Shown here piece after piece: positions 35,078 to 44,720 of a DNA stretch of 64,000 nt. Position 1 is the first letter of the stretch. Every line of letters begins with the position of its first letter. The notes beneath the pieces are model-generated. The model was not told the DNA's origin and searched no databases. It saw only the letters and a program-made list of their open reading frames with translations. The DNA comes from Pseudoalteromonas ostreae (GTDB lineage Bacteria; Pseudomonadota; Gammaproteobacteria; Enterobacterales; Alteromonadaceae): positions 164,054-228,053 of the forward strand of contig NZ_JAGPYN010000005.1 of NCBI RefSeq assembly GCF_018069805.1, in the 5' to 3' direction. The translations under genes were made by a program, and so were the position numbers.

Positions 35078-36049
35078 TTAAAGCCACTTTTTATTTTTGA
35101 AGTAAACGCCGATGGCACCGGTGAGCACGACTAAAAATATAACAAAAAAACTAAATGCGTAAGGGCTCTCTGTACCAGGGATACCGCCTACATTTACGCC
35201 AAGTAAACCGGTTAAAAATCCTAGCGGTAAAAACAGTGCCGCAACTACCGACATCACATACATACGCTGATTTAATTGTTCAGAAACCTGATTAGTAATG
35301 GTTTGTTGAATAATTTGCGCACGTTCAATAGAGTTTTCTAACTCTTCAATAAAGCGGATCAGTAGATTGGTGGTTTCGTTTAACTTGGCTTTATCGTTTT
35401 CATTAAGCCAGCTGTATTTGTTTGTCATTAAAGTGCTTAGCGCTTCTTTTTGAGGTCTTAAATAGCGTTTTAAACCAATTGATTGACGGCGTAACTGCGA
35501 TAGTCCTTGGTTATCAAAGCGTTTAGTCGGCTCGTCTATTTCATCTTCAAAAATATCGAGAGTGTCATCTAAGCCATCGATCACTCCTTGCATACGTGAG
35601 GTAAGGTTTTGTGTAAGTTGGCAAACCAATTCAGAAATACTACCTGGCCCGGTTTTTTCTTCCAGCGCAGCTAAAATATCTTGGACCGAAAGTAAACGAC
35701 GTTTTCGGGTAGTGACCACTACATTTTCATTGATAAATAAACGAAGTGAGACCATGTCTTCAGGGCTTTGTGCAGGATTTAAATTTACACCACGTAAAAA
35801 TAGCATGCAGCCGTTAGTGACTTTGGTGATGCGTGGCCGAGTTTCATCAGCTGTTAATGATGCAAGTTCATAGTCAGTCAACAATTCACGACTTTGTAGC
35901 CAATCTATGGCTTCAGTTTGGCTATAATCAAGATGAATCCACAATTTACCTTGCTCAGGCTGCCAGTTCTGTAGGTCTGCGCTGTTATCAATTATATGTG
36001 CACCGCCTTGTTCATCAAGTATAAGTGCGTGTAGTAAACCATTGAACAT
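35078..36049 (-). CDS. CorA-family divalent cation transporter, ZntB-like
   Basis: 323 aa. A soluble N-terminal funnel domain (about 1-240) is followed by two C-terminal membrane helices. The pore motif at the end of the first is GLLGVNVGGIPG; the GVN triplet (rather than the GMN of magnesium CorA) plus GGIPG is the ZntB pattern. ZntB proteins carry zinc, probably inward with protons. The gene is convergent with the histidine kinase, which ends six bases away, and divergent from the rimB operon. Confidence 0.88.
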   Translation of the reverse strand: MFNGLLHALILDEQGGAHIIDNSADLQNWQPEQGKLWIHLDYSQTEAIDWLQSRELLTDYELASLTADETRPRITKVTNGCMLFLRGVNLNPAQSPEDMVSLRLFINENVVVTTRKRRLLSVQDILAALEEKTGPGSISELVCQLTQNLTSRMQGVIDGLDDTLDIFEDEIDEPTKRFDNQGLSQLRRQSIGLKRYLRPQKEALSTLMTNKYSWLNENDKAKLNETTNLLIRFIEELENSIERAQIIQQTITNQVSEQLNQRMYVMSVVAALFLPLGFLTGLLGVNVGGIPGTESPYAFSFFVIFLVVLTGAIGVYFKNKKWL

Positions 36050-36199
36050 AGTAAATTCTCATTATTACTGTATGGTTATTATAGTTATCGATAAGACTAT
36101 TTAGGTCAATCAATTCGGCTCATCGAGTAGATAAATTTATTTCACTGGTGTTTTTATTCGCGTAGCGTATAAGACAGTTTTTTATTAAAGGGCACATTT

Positions 36200-36628
36200 A
36201 TGACGGCAAAGATAATTGTTGGTTGGCGTGAGTGGTTGAGTTTACCTGAGCTTGGCATTAATCAAATAAAGGCTAAGATTGATACAGGCGCACGTACGTC
36301 ATGTATTCATGCCCTTAATATTGAAGAATATGAGCGAGAAGGCGAAAAGTGGGTTAAATTTATTGCTCAGCCTTTGCAAGAAGATGAGCACACTCAAATT
36401 GAGTGTGATGCTAAAGTAAAAAAGATGAAATATGTAACCAGCTCAAGTGGGCAGCGTGAGTTGCGGTATTTTATTGAGACTAAGCTCTGCGCTGGTGATA
36501 AAAGTTGGCCAATAGAAGTCACTTTGACCAGCCGAGCGAGTATGAAGTTTAGAATGTTATTAGGGCGCACAGCCATGGAAAATCGTATAGTCGTTGATCC
36601 GGCTTTATCTCATTTATTAGATAGTTAA
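36200..36628 (+). CDS. rimB: Retropepsin-like protease RimB (ATP-dependent zinc protease family)
   Basis: 142 aa. [20 protein letters not shown] then [13 protein letters not shown] carries the aspartic-protease-like DTGA motif, and [13 protein letters not shown] the second signature. In Pseudomonas the rimABK operon product RimB trims the poly-glutamate tails that RimK adds to ribosomal protein S6. It sits ten bases before rimK here, which supports the same role. No rimA is present. Confidence 0.87.
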   Translation: MTAKIIVGWREWLSLPELGINQIKAKIDTGARTSCIHALNIEEYEREGEKWVKFIAQPLQEDEHTQIECDAKVKKMKYVTSSSGQRELRYFIETKLCAGDKSWPIEVTLTSRASMKFRMLLGRTAMENRIVVDPALSHLLDS

Positions 36629-36638
36629 GGTTTTAACT

Positions 36639-37544
36639 ATGAAAATTGGTATTTTATCTCGTAACAAAAATTTATATTCAACGCGTCGTTTAATTGAAGC
36701 AGCTCAGCTGCGAGGTCATGAAGTGAAAGTGATCGATGCGTTGCGCTGTTACATGAACATTAACTCCGAGCAACCAGAGATCCATTATCGCGGCGAAAAT
36801 TTAAAAGATTTTGATACCATAATTCCGCGTATTGGTGCTTCAGTTACTTTTTATGGTTGTGCGGTACTGCGTCAGTTTGAAATGATGAATGTATTTCCTG
36901 TTAATGAATCAGTTGCTATTTCACGTTCGCGAGATAAATTACGTTCGTTACAGTTGTTATCACGTAAAGGTGTTGGTATGCCGGTAACCGGCTTTGCCAG
37001 CAAGCCAGATGACGTTAAAGACTTACTAGAAATGGTTGGCGGTGTACCTGTAGTTATTAAGTTGTTAGAGGGTACCCAAGGGATTGGTGTGGTGTTAGCT
37101 GAAACACGTAAAGCAGCTGAGAGTGTTATTGAAGCCTTTATGGGCTTAAAAGCTAATATCATGGTACAAGAATATATTAAAGAAGCCGGAGGTGCAGATA
37201 TCCGCTGTTTCGTACTTGGTGACAAAGTGATTGCCGCAATGAAGCGTCAAGCACAAGATGGCGAGTTCCGCTCTAATTTACACCGCGGTGGCAGTGCAAC
37301 ATTAGTGCGTATTACGCCAGAAGAACGAAAAACAGCAGTCGCTGCTGCTAAAGCTATGGGCTTGAATGTAGCTGGGGTTGATTTACTTCGCTCATCTCGT
37401 GGACCTTTGGTGATGGAAGTTAATTCTTCACCAGGTCTTGAAGGTATAGAAGTCGCAACAGGAAAAGATATTGCAGGTATGGTGATCGAATTTATCGAAA
37501 AAACCGCTGCAACCAAAAGGACCGCAACGCGTGGCAAAGGTTAG
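36639..37544 (+). CDS. rimK: Ribosomal protein S6 glutamate ligase
   Basis: 301 aa. ATP-grasp ligase that adds glutamates to the C-terminus of S6. Visible parts: the pre-ATP-grasp domain ([30 protein letters not shown]), the ATP-binding loop ([17 protein letters not shown]), [20 protein letters not shown] and the metal-binding [13 protein letters not shown]. Its substrate gene rpsF lies 16 kb away in this window. It overlaps the following deacylase gene by 14 bases. Confidence 0.95.
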   Translation: MKIGILSRNKNLYSTRRLIEAAQLRGHEVKVIDALRCYMNINSEQPEIHYRGENLKDFDTIIPRIGASVTFYGCAVLRQFEMMNVFPVNESVAISRSRDKLRSLQLLSRKGVGMPVTGFASKPDDVKDLLEMVGGVPVVIKLLEGTQGIGVVLAETRKAAESVIEAFMGLKANIMVQEYIKEAGGADIRCFVLGDKVIAAMKRQAQDGEFRSNLHRGGSATLVRITPEERKTAVAAAKAMGLNVAGVDLLRSSRGPLVMEVNSSPGLEGIEVATGKDIAGMVIEFIEKTAATKRTATRGKG

Positions 37545-38589
37545 AATCAATAGTGCGTTTACTTTATTAGGTGAAACGGTGGGTGTCGGTGAGCGTAAAA
37601 CGCTGGCCCTAGAAGCAGCTAAGCTGTATACCCATTCGCCGTTGAATATTCCAATAGAGGTAGTGAATGGAGTTCAAGCAGGGCCTGTTTTAATGGTCTG
37701 TGCGGCTATTCATGGTGATGAACTCAATGGCGTAGAGGTTGTACGCCAATTATTAGCAAAAATAGATGCTAGCCAGCTGCGCGGTACGCTAATTGCTGTG
37801 CCGATTGTGAACGTATTTGGTTTTATTCATAAATCACGTTATTTACCTGATCGCCGTGATATGAATCGCAGCTTTCCAGGTTCTATTCGTGGATCGCTTG
37901 CTGGACGTATGGCGCATATGTTCTTTTCGCAAGTGGCCATTCATTGTACGCATATTATTGATTTACATACTGGGGCAATACATCGCACCAATTTACCGCA
38001 AATTCGCGCAAATTTGAGTGATGAAGCAACGGCACAAATGGCGAATGCATTTGGTACACCAGCGGTTATTGATGCGTCACTTCGTAATGGCTCACTGCGA
38101 AGTGAGGCCGCGAACTTAGGTATTCCGGTGATCACCTACGAAGCTGGAGAAGCGCTGCGGTTTGATCCCATTGCAATTGCGGCAGGTATGCAGGGCGTTG
38201 ATTATGTTATGCGTCATTTAAAAATGATCCGTGGCAAGCGCGCAAAAAAATTACCAGAGCCAATTATTGCCAGCTCTACCAGTTGGGTACGTGCTGAAGT
38301 CGATGGCATTGTACGTGCGCAAGTATCATTGGGTGAGCGAGTAATAAAAGGACAAATTTTAGCTTATATCAGTAGCCCGTTAGGTGATTCTGAGCTGGAA
38401 TTATTAGCACCAAGAAGTGGTATAGTAATTGGTCAACAAACTATGCCATTGGTTAATGAAGGTGATGCAGTATTTCATTTAGCATATTTTGCTCACGCAA
38501 ACAGCTTGGTAGAACAACAGCTTGAAACCTTTATTGATGAAATAAGTGATATTGAAGATGAGTTAAAAACAGCGGAATTAAATAATTAA
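37531..38589 (+). CDS. Succinylglutamate desuccinylase/aspartoacylase-like metallopeptidase (M14)
   Basis: 352 aa, GTG start 14 bases before the rimK stop. Zinc site: [12 protein letters not shown] (HxxE) with the later histidine in [19 protein letters not shown]. The catalytic glutamate is in [14 protein letters not shown] biotin/lipoyl-like C-terminal lobe follows ([19 protein letters not shown]). Family members cleave N-acyl amino acids, or trim amino acids by carboxypeptidase action. Being co-transcribed with rimB-rimK, it may act on the same poly-glutamate product, but that is inference. Confidence 0.85.
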   Translation: MAKVRINSAFTLLGETVGVGERKTLALEAAKLYTHSPLNIPIEVVNGVQAGPVLMVCAAIHGDELNGVEVVRQLLAKIDASQLRGTLIAVPIVNVFGFIHKSRYLPDRRDMNRSFPGSIRGSLAGRMAHMFFSQVAIHCTHIIDLHTGAIHRTNLPQIRANLSDEATAQMANAFGTPAVIDASLRNGSLRSEAANLGIPVITYEAGEALRFDPIAIAAGMQGVDYVMRHLKMIRGKRAKKLPEPIIASSTSWVRAEVDGIVRAQVSLGERVIKGQILAYISSPLGDSELELLAPRSGIVIGQQTMPLVNEGDAVFHLAYFAHANSLVEQQLETFIDEISDIEDELKTAELNN

Positions 38590-38610
38590 TTGCTGACTGT
38601 AACTGCTCAA

Positions 38611-38644
38611 AAAAGCCGTTTAAGGATACCCTTAAACGGCTTTT
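38611..38644. terminator. Strong bidirectional terminator between the rimBK operon and mscS-like gene
   Basis: 15-bp stem AAAAGCCGTTTAAGG / CCTTAAACGGCTTTT with a 4-nt loop and A/T tails on both sides, between convergent stops. Confidence 0.93.
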
Positions 38645-38647
38645 CGT

Positions 38648-39220
38648 TTATTGTAGCTTTTTAGGTCCAATAGTACGCTTAACCGCGATTGCTTTAGTCG
38701 GTTTCGGCTCTTTATTTAAAACCATCACCGGGCGAGTAACAAACAGGTTATTAGGGTAAATAACTCGGTGCCCATCAATATGTTCTAAAACTACATTCAT
38801 CAAGCCCATCTCGACAATACGCCCTTCAACAAAGTTCGCGCCGTCAATGACTCTAACCCAATAACCAACGCGACAGTCATTTTGAATAAACATTAGCAAG
38901 AACGAGGTGAGATTGCTTAATAGCGACCAAGCTGCAAATAGGGCTACACCTAGCATGGCAAATAAGGATGAGCCAAGTACCAGTAACCCCCGCAATTCTA
39001 TACCCCAAAAAACTAACACTAGGCACAGCATGACCAATGCGATAATAATTTTTAGTAATAGTTCAGCACGATATTTACGGTGAATATCGATTTTTCCCTT
39101 AATGGTTTTTTCGAGTAACTTTTTAGTCAGTTTTAATAGTACCGGAAAAAGTAATAGAGCGACCAAAGTGACGATAAGCTTATACTGGGTGTCAAGAATA
39201 TCTAACAGTTCCACAATCAA
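38648..39220 (-). CDS. Small MscS-family mechanosensitive channel
   Basis: 190 aa, shorter than MscS (286 aa). About three membrane helices: residues 16-34, 54-74 and the pore-lining segment GSSLFAMLGVALFAAWSLLSNLTSFLLM in parts. Then comes the beta domain with YWVRVIDGANFVEGRIVEMG and VIYPNNLFVTRPV. The C-terminal alpha-beta vestibule is missing and replaced by a basic tail. Releases solutes on hypo-osmotic shock (family role). Convergent with the rimBK operon. Confidence 0.85.
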   Translation of the reverse strand: MIVELLDILDTQYKLIVTLVALLLFPVLLKLTKKLLEKTIKGKIDIHRKYRAELLLKIIIALVMLCLVLVFWGIELRGLLVLGSSLFAMLGVALFAAWSLLSNLTSFLLMFIQNDCRVGYWVRVIDGANFVEGRIVEMGLMNVVLEHIDGHRVIYPNNLFVTRPVMVLNKEPKPTKAIAVKRTIGPKKLQ

Positions 39221-39266
39221 TCCAAGTGCGGTTTAGGAACAACTAGTTTAGCGTTTTTAGCACACT

Positions 39267-40973
39267 TTAAAAGGAGTTTTTTACAGTGATTAGCCACTGA
39301 AGAGAATCAACATCATCACTTTTATCAAGTGGTGCGGCGATATCTAAATGGATCACAGTACCTGCATTTGCTCTGCTTGGAGCGAGTCGTAATCCGATAC
39401 CTATATTTTTCAATACTTGGCCATTTTTACCGTTATTTTGATCATTAAACCATGCGCGGCCGATATCAAAGAATGCAGCCCCACCGACTTTAAAAAGTTG
39501 TAGTAGGTCGTATTCCCAATAATAGCGTTTTTCTAGGTTAACTAAAAAGCTACGATCGCCTTGTTGATAGTCTAGCGGATAGCCACGTAAGCCATTTTCT
39601 CCGCCTAAGATAAGTTGTTTGTCGGGGGTTAGGTTTTTAGCATAGTCTAAGCGTATTTTGGCATACCACGATTGTTCAAAGCTGGTGTTTAAATAGTACT
39701 GCACCTGGGTACTTGCGAGTAAGTTTTCTACTTTGCTTTGTTGTTCGTTCCAATTCCCGTCTAGACTGGCAAGAAAGCGCCAGAGGGTATTATCGTCACT
39801 AAAATGAGCTTTTTTTGCATTAAATGAGTAAATAGCGCGGCTATCGTCATTACTTAACTCTTCGCTAGCATAGCCTAATAAACCTTGCACATTCCAACCA
39901 AGGTTTAAATCTTCAGTACGATAAATACTGTCAAAATTACGTACTTTTATATAGTGATCTTCAAACCAATGACTACTGATGTATGGATAGCTTAGCTCTC
40001 GTTTATCGGCCAATGGTGTGACAGTGTTTATAGTGCTTTCAAAAGCTTGTTGTTCATGGGTATAACCGACGCTAATGCGTTGAGTCCAATTATTTGCAAG
40101 CTGTTTTGAATGGCCAAAGTAAATCCGATTATAATCGGTTTTTTGGATAAATTGACTGGATACTTCACCACGTTTATAGAGAGATTCAATTCGTTGATCC
40201 GAAAAGCTCAATAGGCCATAGCTGTACGGTGTTTCAATAGAGTAAAAAGGGTAGCTAAGCTCGAGTAATTGGCGTTTGCCATCGTTGTTATCTGAATACT
40301 CTATACGGCCACGATAGCGGCTAGAAAGTATATTAGGATCATCATAAACGAATAGATAGCCACTGCGTTCGGCATCGGTGGTGCGAGCGAGTGACAAACG
40401 TTTACCCCAGCCAAATAAATTGGATTCGCGAAATCCAATGCTCGATTTATTTTCCCCACCACTGCGGCTAAAGTTAATTTCTGGTAGTAACGTCCATAGG
40501 TCGCGAGTGATCACCTTCACATCAATGTCGCCATCGCAGTTCGTTTGAGCTTTAATTCTTGCATCGTATAAATAACCTTGGCGGCGTAATATACGTTCTG
40601 ATTCGGCGAGTTTCTTTGGCTCATAGTGCTCACCAGGTTCGAACAGTAAAATACTCTTTATAACATTTGGTTCTGTGGTTATATGAGCGCGATTAGCAAA
40701 GCGAAATAATGCGTTATTTTCTTCTTCTAAATTGGTATTGAAAACGTTGAGTTGTTCAAGCTCGATATGCGCGATTTTGGCATTATTAGTTTTTTCTGGT
40801 AGCTGTACATCAACATCAAGTTGGCGGCGCAGGTTTTTATCAGTTGGTGTTATTATGCGCTGATTACTGCAACTTTGCTGCCCGTCATCAAGCGATTGCG
40901 CTAAGCCATAAGGTGAATAGAGCAAGGTGCAACAGCTAAATAATAAAATTGCATAAGCGTTATTGGCAACCAT
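39267..40973 (-). CDS. Omp85-superfamily (BamA/TamA-like) outer-membrane protein
   Basis: 568 aa with a signal peptide ending GLAQS. A short periplasmic part has one or two POTRA-like modules (SILLFEPGEHYEPKKLAESE, then RILRRQGYLYDARIKAQTN). The 16-strand barrel domain follows, with the surface-antigen features LGGENGLRGYPLDYQQGDRS and a C-terminal aromatic (TVKNSF). It is much smaller than BamA (about 800 aa), and no bam or tam partner is nearby. Its role is probably secretion or insertion of a particular surface protein; unknown. Confidence 0.83.
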   Translation of the reverse strand: MVANNAYAILLFSCCTLLYSPYGLAQSLDDGQQSCSNQRIITPTDKNLRRQLDVDVQLPEKTNNAKIAHIELEQLNVFNTNLEEENNALFRFANRAHITTEPNVIKSILLFEPGEHYEPKKLAESERILRRQGYLYDARIKAQTNCDGDIDVKVITRDLWTLLPEINFSRSGGENKSSIGFRESNLFGWGKRLSLARTTDAERSGYLFVYDDPNILSSRYRGRIEYSDNNDGKRQLLELSYPFYSIETPYSYGLLSFSDQRIESLYKRGEVSSQFIQKTDYNRIYFGHSKQLANNWTQRISVGYTHEQQAFESTINTVTPLADKRELSYPYISSHWFEDHYIKVRNFDSIYRTEDLNLGWNVQGLLGYASEELSNDDSRAIYSFNAKKAHFSDDNTLWRFLASLDGNWNEQQSKVENLLASTQVQYYLNTSFEQSWYAKIRLDYAKNLTPDKQLILGGENGLRGYPLDYQQGDRSFLVNLEKRYYWEYDLLQLFKVGGAAFFDIGRAWFNDQNNGKNGQVLKNIGIGLRLAPSRANAGTVIHLDIAAPLDKSDDVDSLQWLITVKNSF

Positions 40974-41039
40974 TGAAATCCTTAATTATGGGTTTTTAGC
41001 GTTTACCCACTACACACTAAGTTAATGTATAAGTCTACC

Positions 41040-41339
41040 TCATTGTTGCAATAGTGTAAGAAAATAGTGCACTAAAGCTGCTAATAAATGCTCAGCTTCA
41101 ATGCCTTCACCATTAATCCAAACGCTGTTACTGTAGTGTTCAAAGTTTAAATTAAAGCTTTGCTGTGCATACGTAAAGCGGCATTGGTGGCGGTCAGCAC
41201 CGCTGGCAAATTCGCTAATGCTGATCTCGGGCGCATGCAGAAATAAATGCGCCCATAATTCAAAGTCATCATCATTAGGCATTTCGCTTGGGCTAATAAT
41301 GATTGCATTATGGCGGGTGTCTAAGTGAAATTCAGTCAT
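41040..41339 (-). CDS. DUF3630 family protein
   Basis: 99 aa, acidic and soluble. Contains DDDFELWAHLFLHAPEI, FTYAQQSFNLNFEHYSNSVW and the final helix HLLAALVHYFLTLLQQ, the layout of the DUF3630 proteins that accompany recQ in Vibrio and Pseudoalteromonas (from memory). It starts 15 bases after the recQ stop on the same strand, so the two form an operon. Function unknown. Confidence 0.75.
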   Translation of the reverse strand: MTEFHLDTRHNAIIISPSEMPNDDDFELWAHLFLHAPEISISEFASGADRHQCRFTYAQQSFNLNFEHYSNSVWINGEGIEAEHLLAALVHYFLTLLQQ

Positions 41340-41354
41340 GCTGTTACTCTGTTT

Positions 41355-43187
41355 TTAAGAAGCCGCTAAATAGTTGCGAATAGCTTGCAAAAAGGGGCTG
41401 CCGTATTTATTGAGTTTAGTAAAGCCAACCCCTGACACTTTGAGAAATTCACTGTCATTGGTTGGCATCAGTTGCGCCATTTCTGCGAGCGTTTTATCGT
41501 TAAATACCACATATGGTGGCACATCATCGGCATCGGCAAGCTCTTTACGTAAGGCACGTAGTTTTGCAAATAGCTTTTTATCGTAATTAAACTGAGCAAG
41601 CTTGTCTTGGTATACGTGCTTAGCTTGCAGGCGAGGTTCTGCCATTTGTAGCGCGTATTGACCTTTCAAAATAGCGCGAGCACCTTCGGTTAAACGCAGT
41701 GTTGAGCCTTGGGTGATATCTTGACTTAGTAAGCCTTGGTGAATAAGTTGGCGTAAAATACTGAGCCAAAATTCACTACTGTGATCTTTACCGATGCCAT
41801 AAGTGCTGAGTTGGTGGTGATTGTTATCCCTAATGCGGCTGGTATTTGCCCCACGCAGTAGCTCAACAATGTAGCCTAGACCAAAACGCTGTTCGGCGCG
41901 ATACACACACGAAAGGGCCTGTTGTGCCACTAAAGTACCATCAAAACTTTTTGGTGGATTTAGGCAAATATCGCAGTTGCCGCATGGTTCGCGTTGATAT
42001 TCACTAAAGTAGTTAAGAAGTATTTGTCGACGGCATGTTTGTGCTTCTGCGAAGCTGGCCATAGCATTAAAACGTTGCTCTTCGACACGACGACGATGTT
42101 CATCTTCAATGTCTTCAAAAAAGCGCCTAACACGGCCAATATCAGCCGGATCAAAATACATAATAGCTTCAGCAGCTAGGCCATCACGGCCAGCACGGCC
42201 TGTTTCTTGATAGTAAGATTCAATACTTTTTGGAATATCATAATGCAGTACAAAGCGGACATTGGGTTTATTGATGCCCATGCCAAAGGCAACAGTAGCG
42301 ACTACTATTTGAATATCGTCACGGGCAAAACCGGTTTGTACAAATTGGCGTTGCTCGTTACTCATACCTGCATGGTAAGCCGCTGCGTTCATTCCAGCGT
42401 CAGCGATCTTTTCAGCTATTTCATCAACTCGTTTTCGACTGGTGCAATAAATAATACCACTTTGATTTTGTTGTTCTTTTAAGTAGCGAAGTAATTGCGC
42501 TAGCGGTTTGAATTTTTCTTCAATGGTGTAACGAATATTTGGTCGGTCGAAACTGCCTGTGTGTATATAGGGGGCATTTAAACCAAGCTGCTGGACAATA
42601 TCAAACCGCGTGGCTTTATCAGCTGTCGCTGTAAGCGCCATCATAGGGATACCTGCAAAGCGTTGTTTTAGTTCGCTTAAACGGCAGTAGTGAGGGCGAA
42701 AATCATGACCCCAATGTGATACGCAATGGGCTTCATCAATCGCAAATAAGCTAATATTGAGGTGGTTTAAGCGCTCTTTAAATTCATGTTGCAGCACTTT
42801 TTCAGGTGCAACATACAGTAATTTTATCAAACCCTTATGTAGTTGTTGATATATTTGCTGCTGTTCGTCGCGGTTTAAACTGTTATTGATATAAGCCGCT
42901 TTCACCCCGAGCGCTTGTAATTGCGAGACTTGATCTTGCATAAGGGAAATTAATGGTGAAATAACGACGGTAAGACCGCTTAAGGCAAGTGCGGGCACTT
43001 GGTAGCATACTGATTTGCCGCCGCCAGTTGGCAGTAAGACTAGCGAATCTTGGCCGTTAAGGGCTGCATTGATCACCGTTTCTTGGCCATCACGAAATTC
43101 GCTATAACCAAACACTTGTTTGAGTATAGCTGCGGGACTGCGCACTACGGTGCTTGCTGTGGGGGTTGGTGTGTTCATCGCGGACAT
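41355..43187 (-). CDS. recQ: ATP-dependent DNA helicase RecQ
   Basis: 610 aa. Superfamily 2 helicase, 3'-to-5', of the RecF recombination pathway. Walker A: LLPTGGGKSVCYQVPAL. DEAH box: FAIDEAHCVSHWGHDFRPHY. Motif VI: YYQETGRAGRDGLAAEA. Zinc-binding cysteines are in CRRQILLNYFSE and CGNCDICL. Winged helix and a C-terminal HRDC domain (KLFAKLRALRKELADADDVP). Full length. Followed by the DUF3630 gene. Confidence 0.97.
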   Translation of the reverse strand: MSAMNTPTPTASTVVRSPAAILKQVFGYSEFRDGQETVINAALNGQDSLVLLPTGGGKSVCYQVPALALSGLTVVISPLISLMQDQVSQLQALGVKAAYINNSLNRDEQQQIYQQLHKGLIKLLYVAPEKVLQHEFKERLNHLNISLFAIDEAHCVSHWGHDFRPHYCRLSELKQRFAGIPMMALTATADKATRFDIVQQLGLNAPYIHTGSFDRPNIRYTIEEKFKPLAQLLRYLKEQQNQSGIIYCTSRKRVDEIAEKIADAGMNAAAYHAGMSNEQRQFVQTGFARDDIQIVVATVAFGMGINKPNVRFVLHYDIPKSIESYYQETGRAGRDGLAAEAIMYFDPADIGRVRRFFEDIEDEHRRRVEEQRFNAMASFAEAQTCRRQILLNYFSEYQREPCGNCDICLNPPKSFDGTLVAQQALSCVYRAEQRFGLGYIVELLRGANTSRIRDNNHHQLSTYGIGKDHSSEFWLSILRQLIHQGLLSQDITQGSTLRLTEGARAILKGQYALQMAEPRLQAKHVYQDKLAQFNYDKKLFAKLRALRKELADADDVPPYVVFNDKTLAEMAQLMPTNDSEFLKVSGVGFTKLNKYGSPFLQAIRNYLAAS

Positions 43188-43288
43188 TTTAGAGCTTTTA
43201 GACGACCTTGCATAGGTGCTTTTTATCGCACTTTCTTTTTAGTTGTGCTTTACTCATCTTACCAGTTATAAAGTTACGGATAATAATA

Positions 43289-43744
43289 ATGAATAAAGCC
43301 CAATTAATTGACCAAGTTGCTAAAGTTTTTGTAGAGCAAATGCCGTTTAATCAGTTTTTACAAATAAGTGTTAAATCACTTGATGCTGAACAGGCGAAAA
43401 TAAGCTTTCCTTGGCAAGATGTCTTTATTGGTAATCCCGCTCAAAAAATCCTCCATGGTGGGGTGATCTCTGCGGTACTTGACAATGTGGGGGGGATGCT
43501 TGCTGCTGCCGCGATGATAGATAAGCTCACAGAGCTTAATATAATTAGTATTCAAACCAAGCTAGCGACACTCGGTACTATCGATTTACGCACTGATTAC
43601 TTGCGCCCAGGCAAAGGGCTTGAATTTACCGCTAGTGCTAAGCTAATTCGCTCAGGTAACAAAGTGTGTGTATGTCGGATGGAGCTCCACAACGAACAAG
43701 GCATTCAAATAGCTTTTGGCACGGCAACTTATTTAGTTGGCTAA
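43289..43744 (+). CDS. PaaI-family hotdog thioesterase
   Basis: About 151 aa from ATG 43289; the longer frame from 43208 adds a non-conserved hydrophobic stretch inside the recQ promoter region. Hotdog signatures: PFNQFLQISVKSLDAEQAKI, the central helix ILHGGVISAVLDNVGGMLAA (HGG plus catalytic acid), and TDYLRPGKGLEFTASAKLIR. Hydrolyses acyl-CoA thioesters, possibly aromatic or medium-chain. Divergent from recQ; followed by rarD. Confidence 0.87.
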   Translation: MNKAQLIDQVAKVFVEQMPFNQFLQISVKSLDAEQAKISFPWQDVFIGNPAQKILHGGVISAVLDNVGGMLAAAAMIDKLTELNIISIQTKLATLGTIDLRTDYLRPGKGLEFTASAKLIRSGNKVCVCRMELHNEQGIQIAFGTATYLVG

Positions 43745-43796
43745 AGTGCAGCTGACAGGTAAACTGGTTACCTTTCATCTACTTCAGAAAAAATAT

Positions 43797-44720
43797 ATGC
43801 CAACTAATCCTGAACAGCGTAAAGGTGTTATCTTAGCCTGCATGGCTTTTTTTATGTGGGGCTTAGCGCCTATTTATTTTAAATTATTACAGCACATATC
43901 AGCTTTTGAAATATTGATGCATCGTGTTGTTTGGTCTGTATTATTCATTGTTATCATTGTTGCCGTACTAAAGCAGTGGCATAAAGTACAGCATGTGCTT
44001 AAACATCCTAAACTCATTGCAATGCTGGTGATTACGGCCACCTTACTTGGTTTTAACTGGGGGCTGTTTATTTGGGCGGTTAATAATGGTCATATGCTTG
44101 ATGCAAGTCTTGGTTATTATATCAATCCGTTATTAAACGTATTGTTAGGCATGCTTTTTTTAAGTGAAAAACTACGAAAATGGCAAGCGCTAGCGGTTGC
44201 TTTGGCGCTATGTGGTGTAGTGATCCAAGTTATTAGTTTTGGCTCATTTCCAGTAGTTGCACTTTCATTAGCAGGGTCATTTGCTGTGTATGGCTTACTT
44301 CGCAAAAAGTTACCGATTGAATCGTTGCCGGGGTTGCTACTTGAGGCATTAATATTATTGCCAGTTGCTTTAGTATATTGGTGGTTAATGACGCCATCGA
44401 ACAGTTCAGACTTCGCTGCGAATAATTGGCATACTAATATATTGTTGATCAGTGCAGGCGTTATCACCACATTGCCATTACTGTGCTTTACTGGTGCAGC
44501 CAAGCGGTTGCAATATACTACCTTAGGGTTTTTCCAATATATTGGGCCAAGTTTAATGTTTGTGTTGGCAGTGGTATTTTATGGTGAAGTATTTAGTGCT
44601 GAACGAATAGTGACATTTGCCTGTATCTGGGGGGCGTTGGCTATTTTTAGTTGGGACTCCTATCGGCAGTCGCAAAAACGTAAGCGGCTAACTGTCGCTT
44701 CCCCAGCAAAATCAGTTTAA
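43797..44720 (+). CDS. rarD: RarD-type EamA permease
   Basis: About 307 aa from ATG 43797 (MPTNPEQRKG, matching the usual RarD start); the frame from 43737 runs into the thioesterase stop. Ten membrane helices. Family landmarks: GVILACMAFFMWGLAPIYFK, HRVVWSVLF, NWGLFIWAVNNGHMLDASLG and QYIGPSLMFVLAVVFYGE. RarD was named for chloramphenicol sensitivity in Pseudomonas, but its substrate is not established. Convergent with the diguanylate cyclase gene; the stops overlap by 4 bases. Confidence 0.9.
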   Translation: MPTNPEQRKGVILACMAFFMWGLAPIYFKLLQHISAFEILMHRVVWSVLFIVIIVAVLKQWHKVQHVLKHPKLIAMLVITATLLGFNWGLFIWAVNNGHMLDASLGYYINPLLNVLLGMLFLSEKLRKWQALAVALALCGVVIQVISFGSFPVVALSLAGSFAVYGLLRKKLPIESLPGLLLEALILLPVALVYWWLMTPSNSSDFAANNWHTNILLISAGVITTLPLLCFTGAAKRLQYTTLGFFQYIGPSLMFVLAVVFYGEVFSAERIVTFACIWGALAIFSWDSYRQSQKRKRLTVASPAKSV

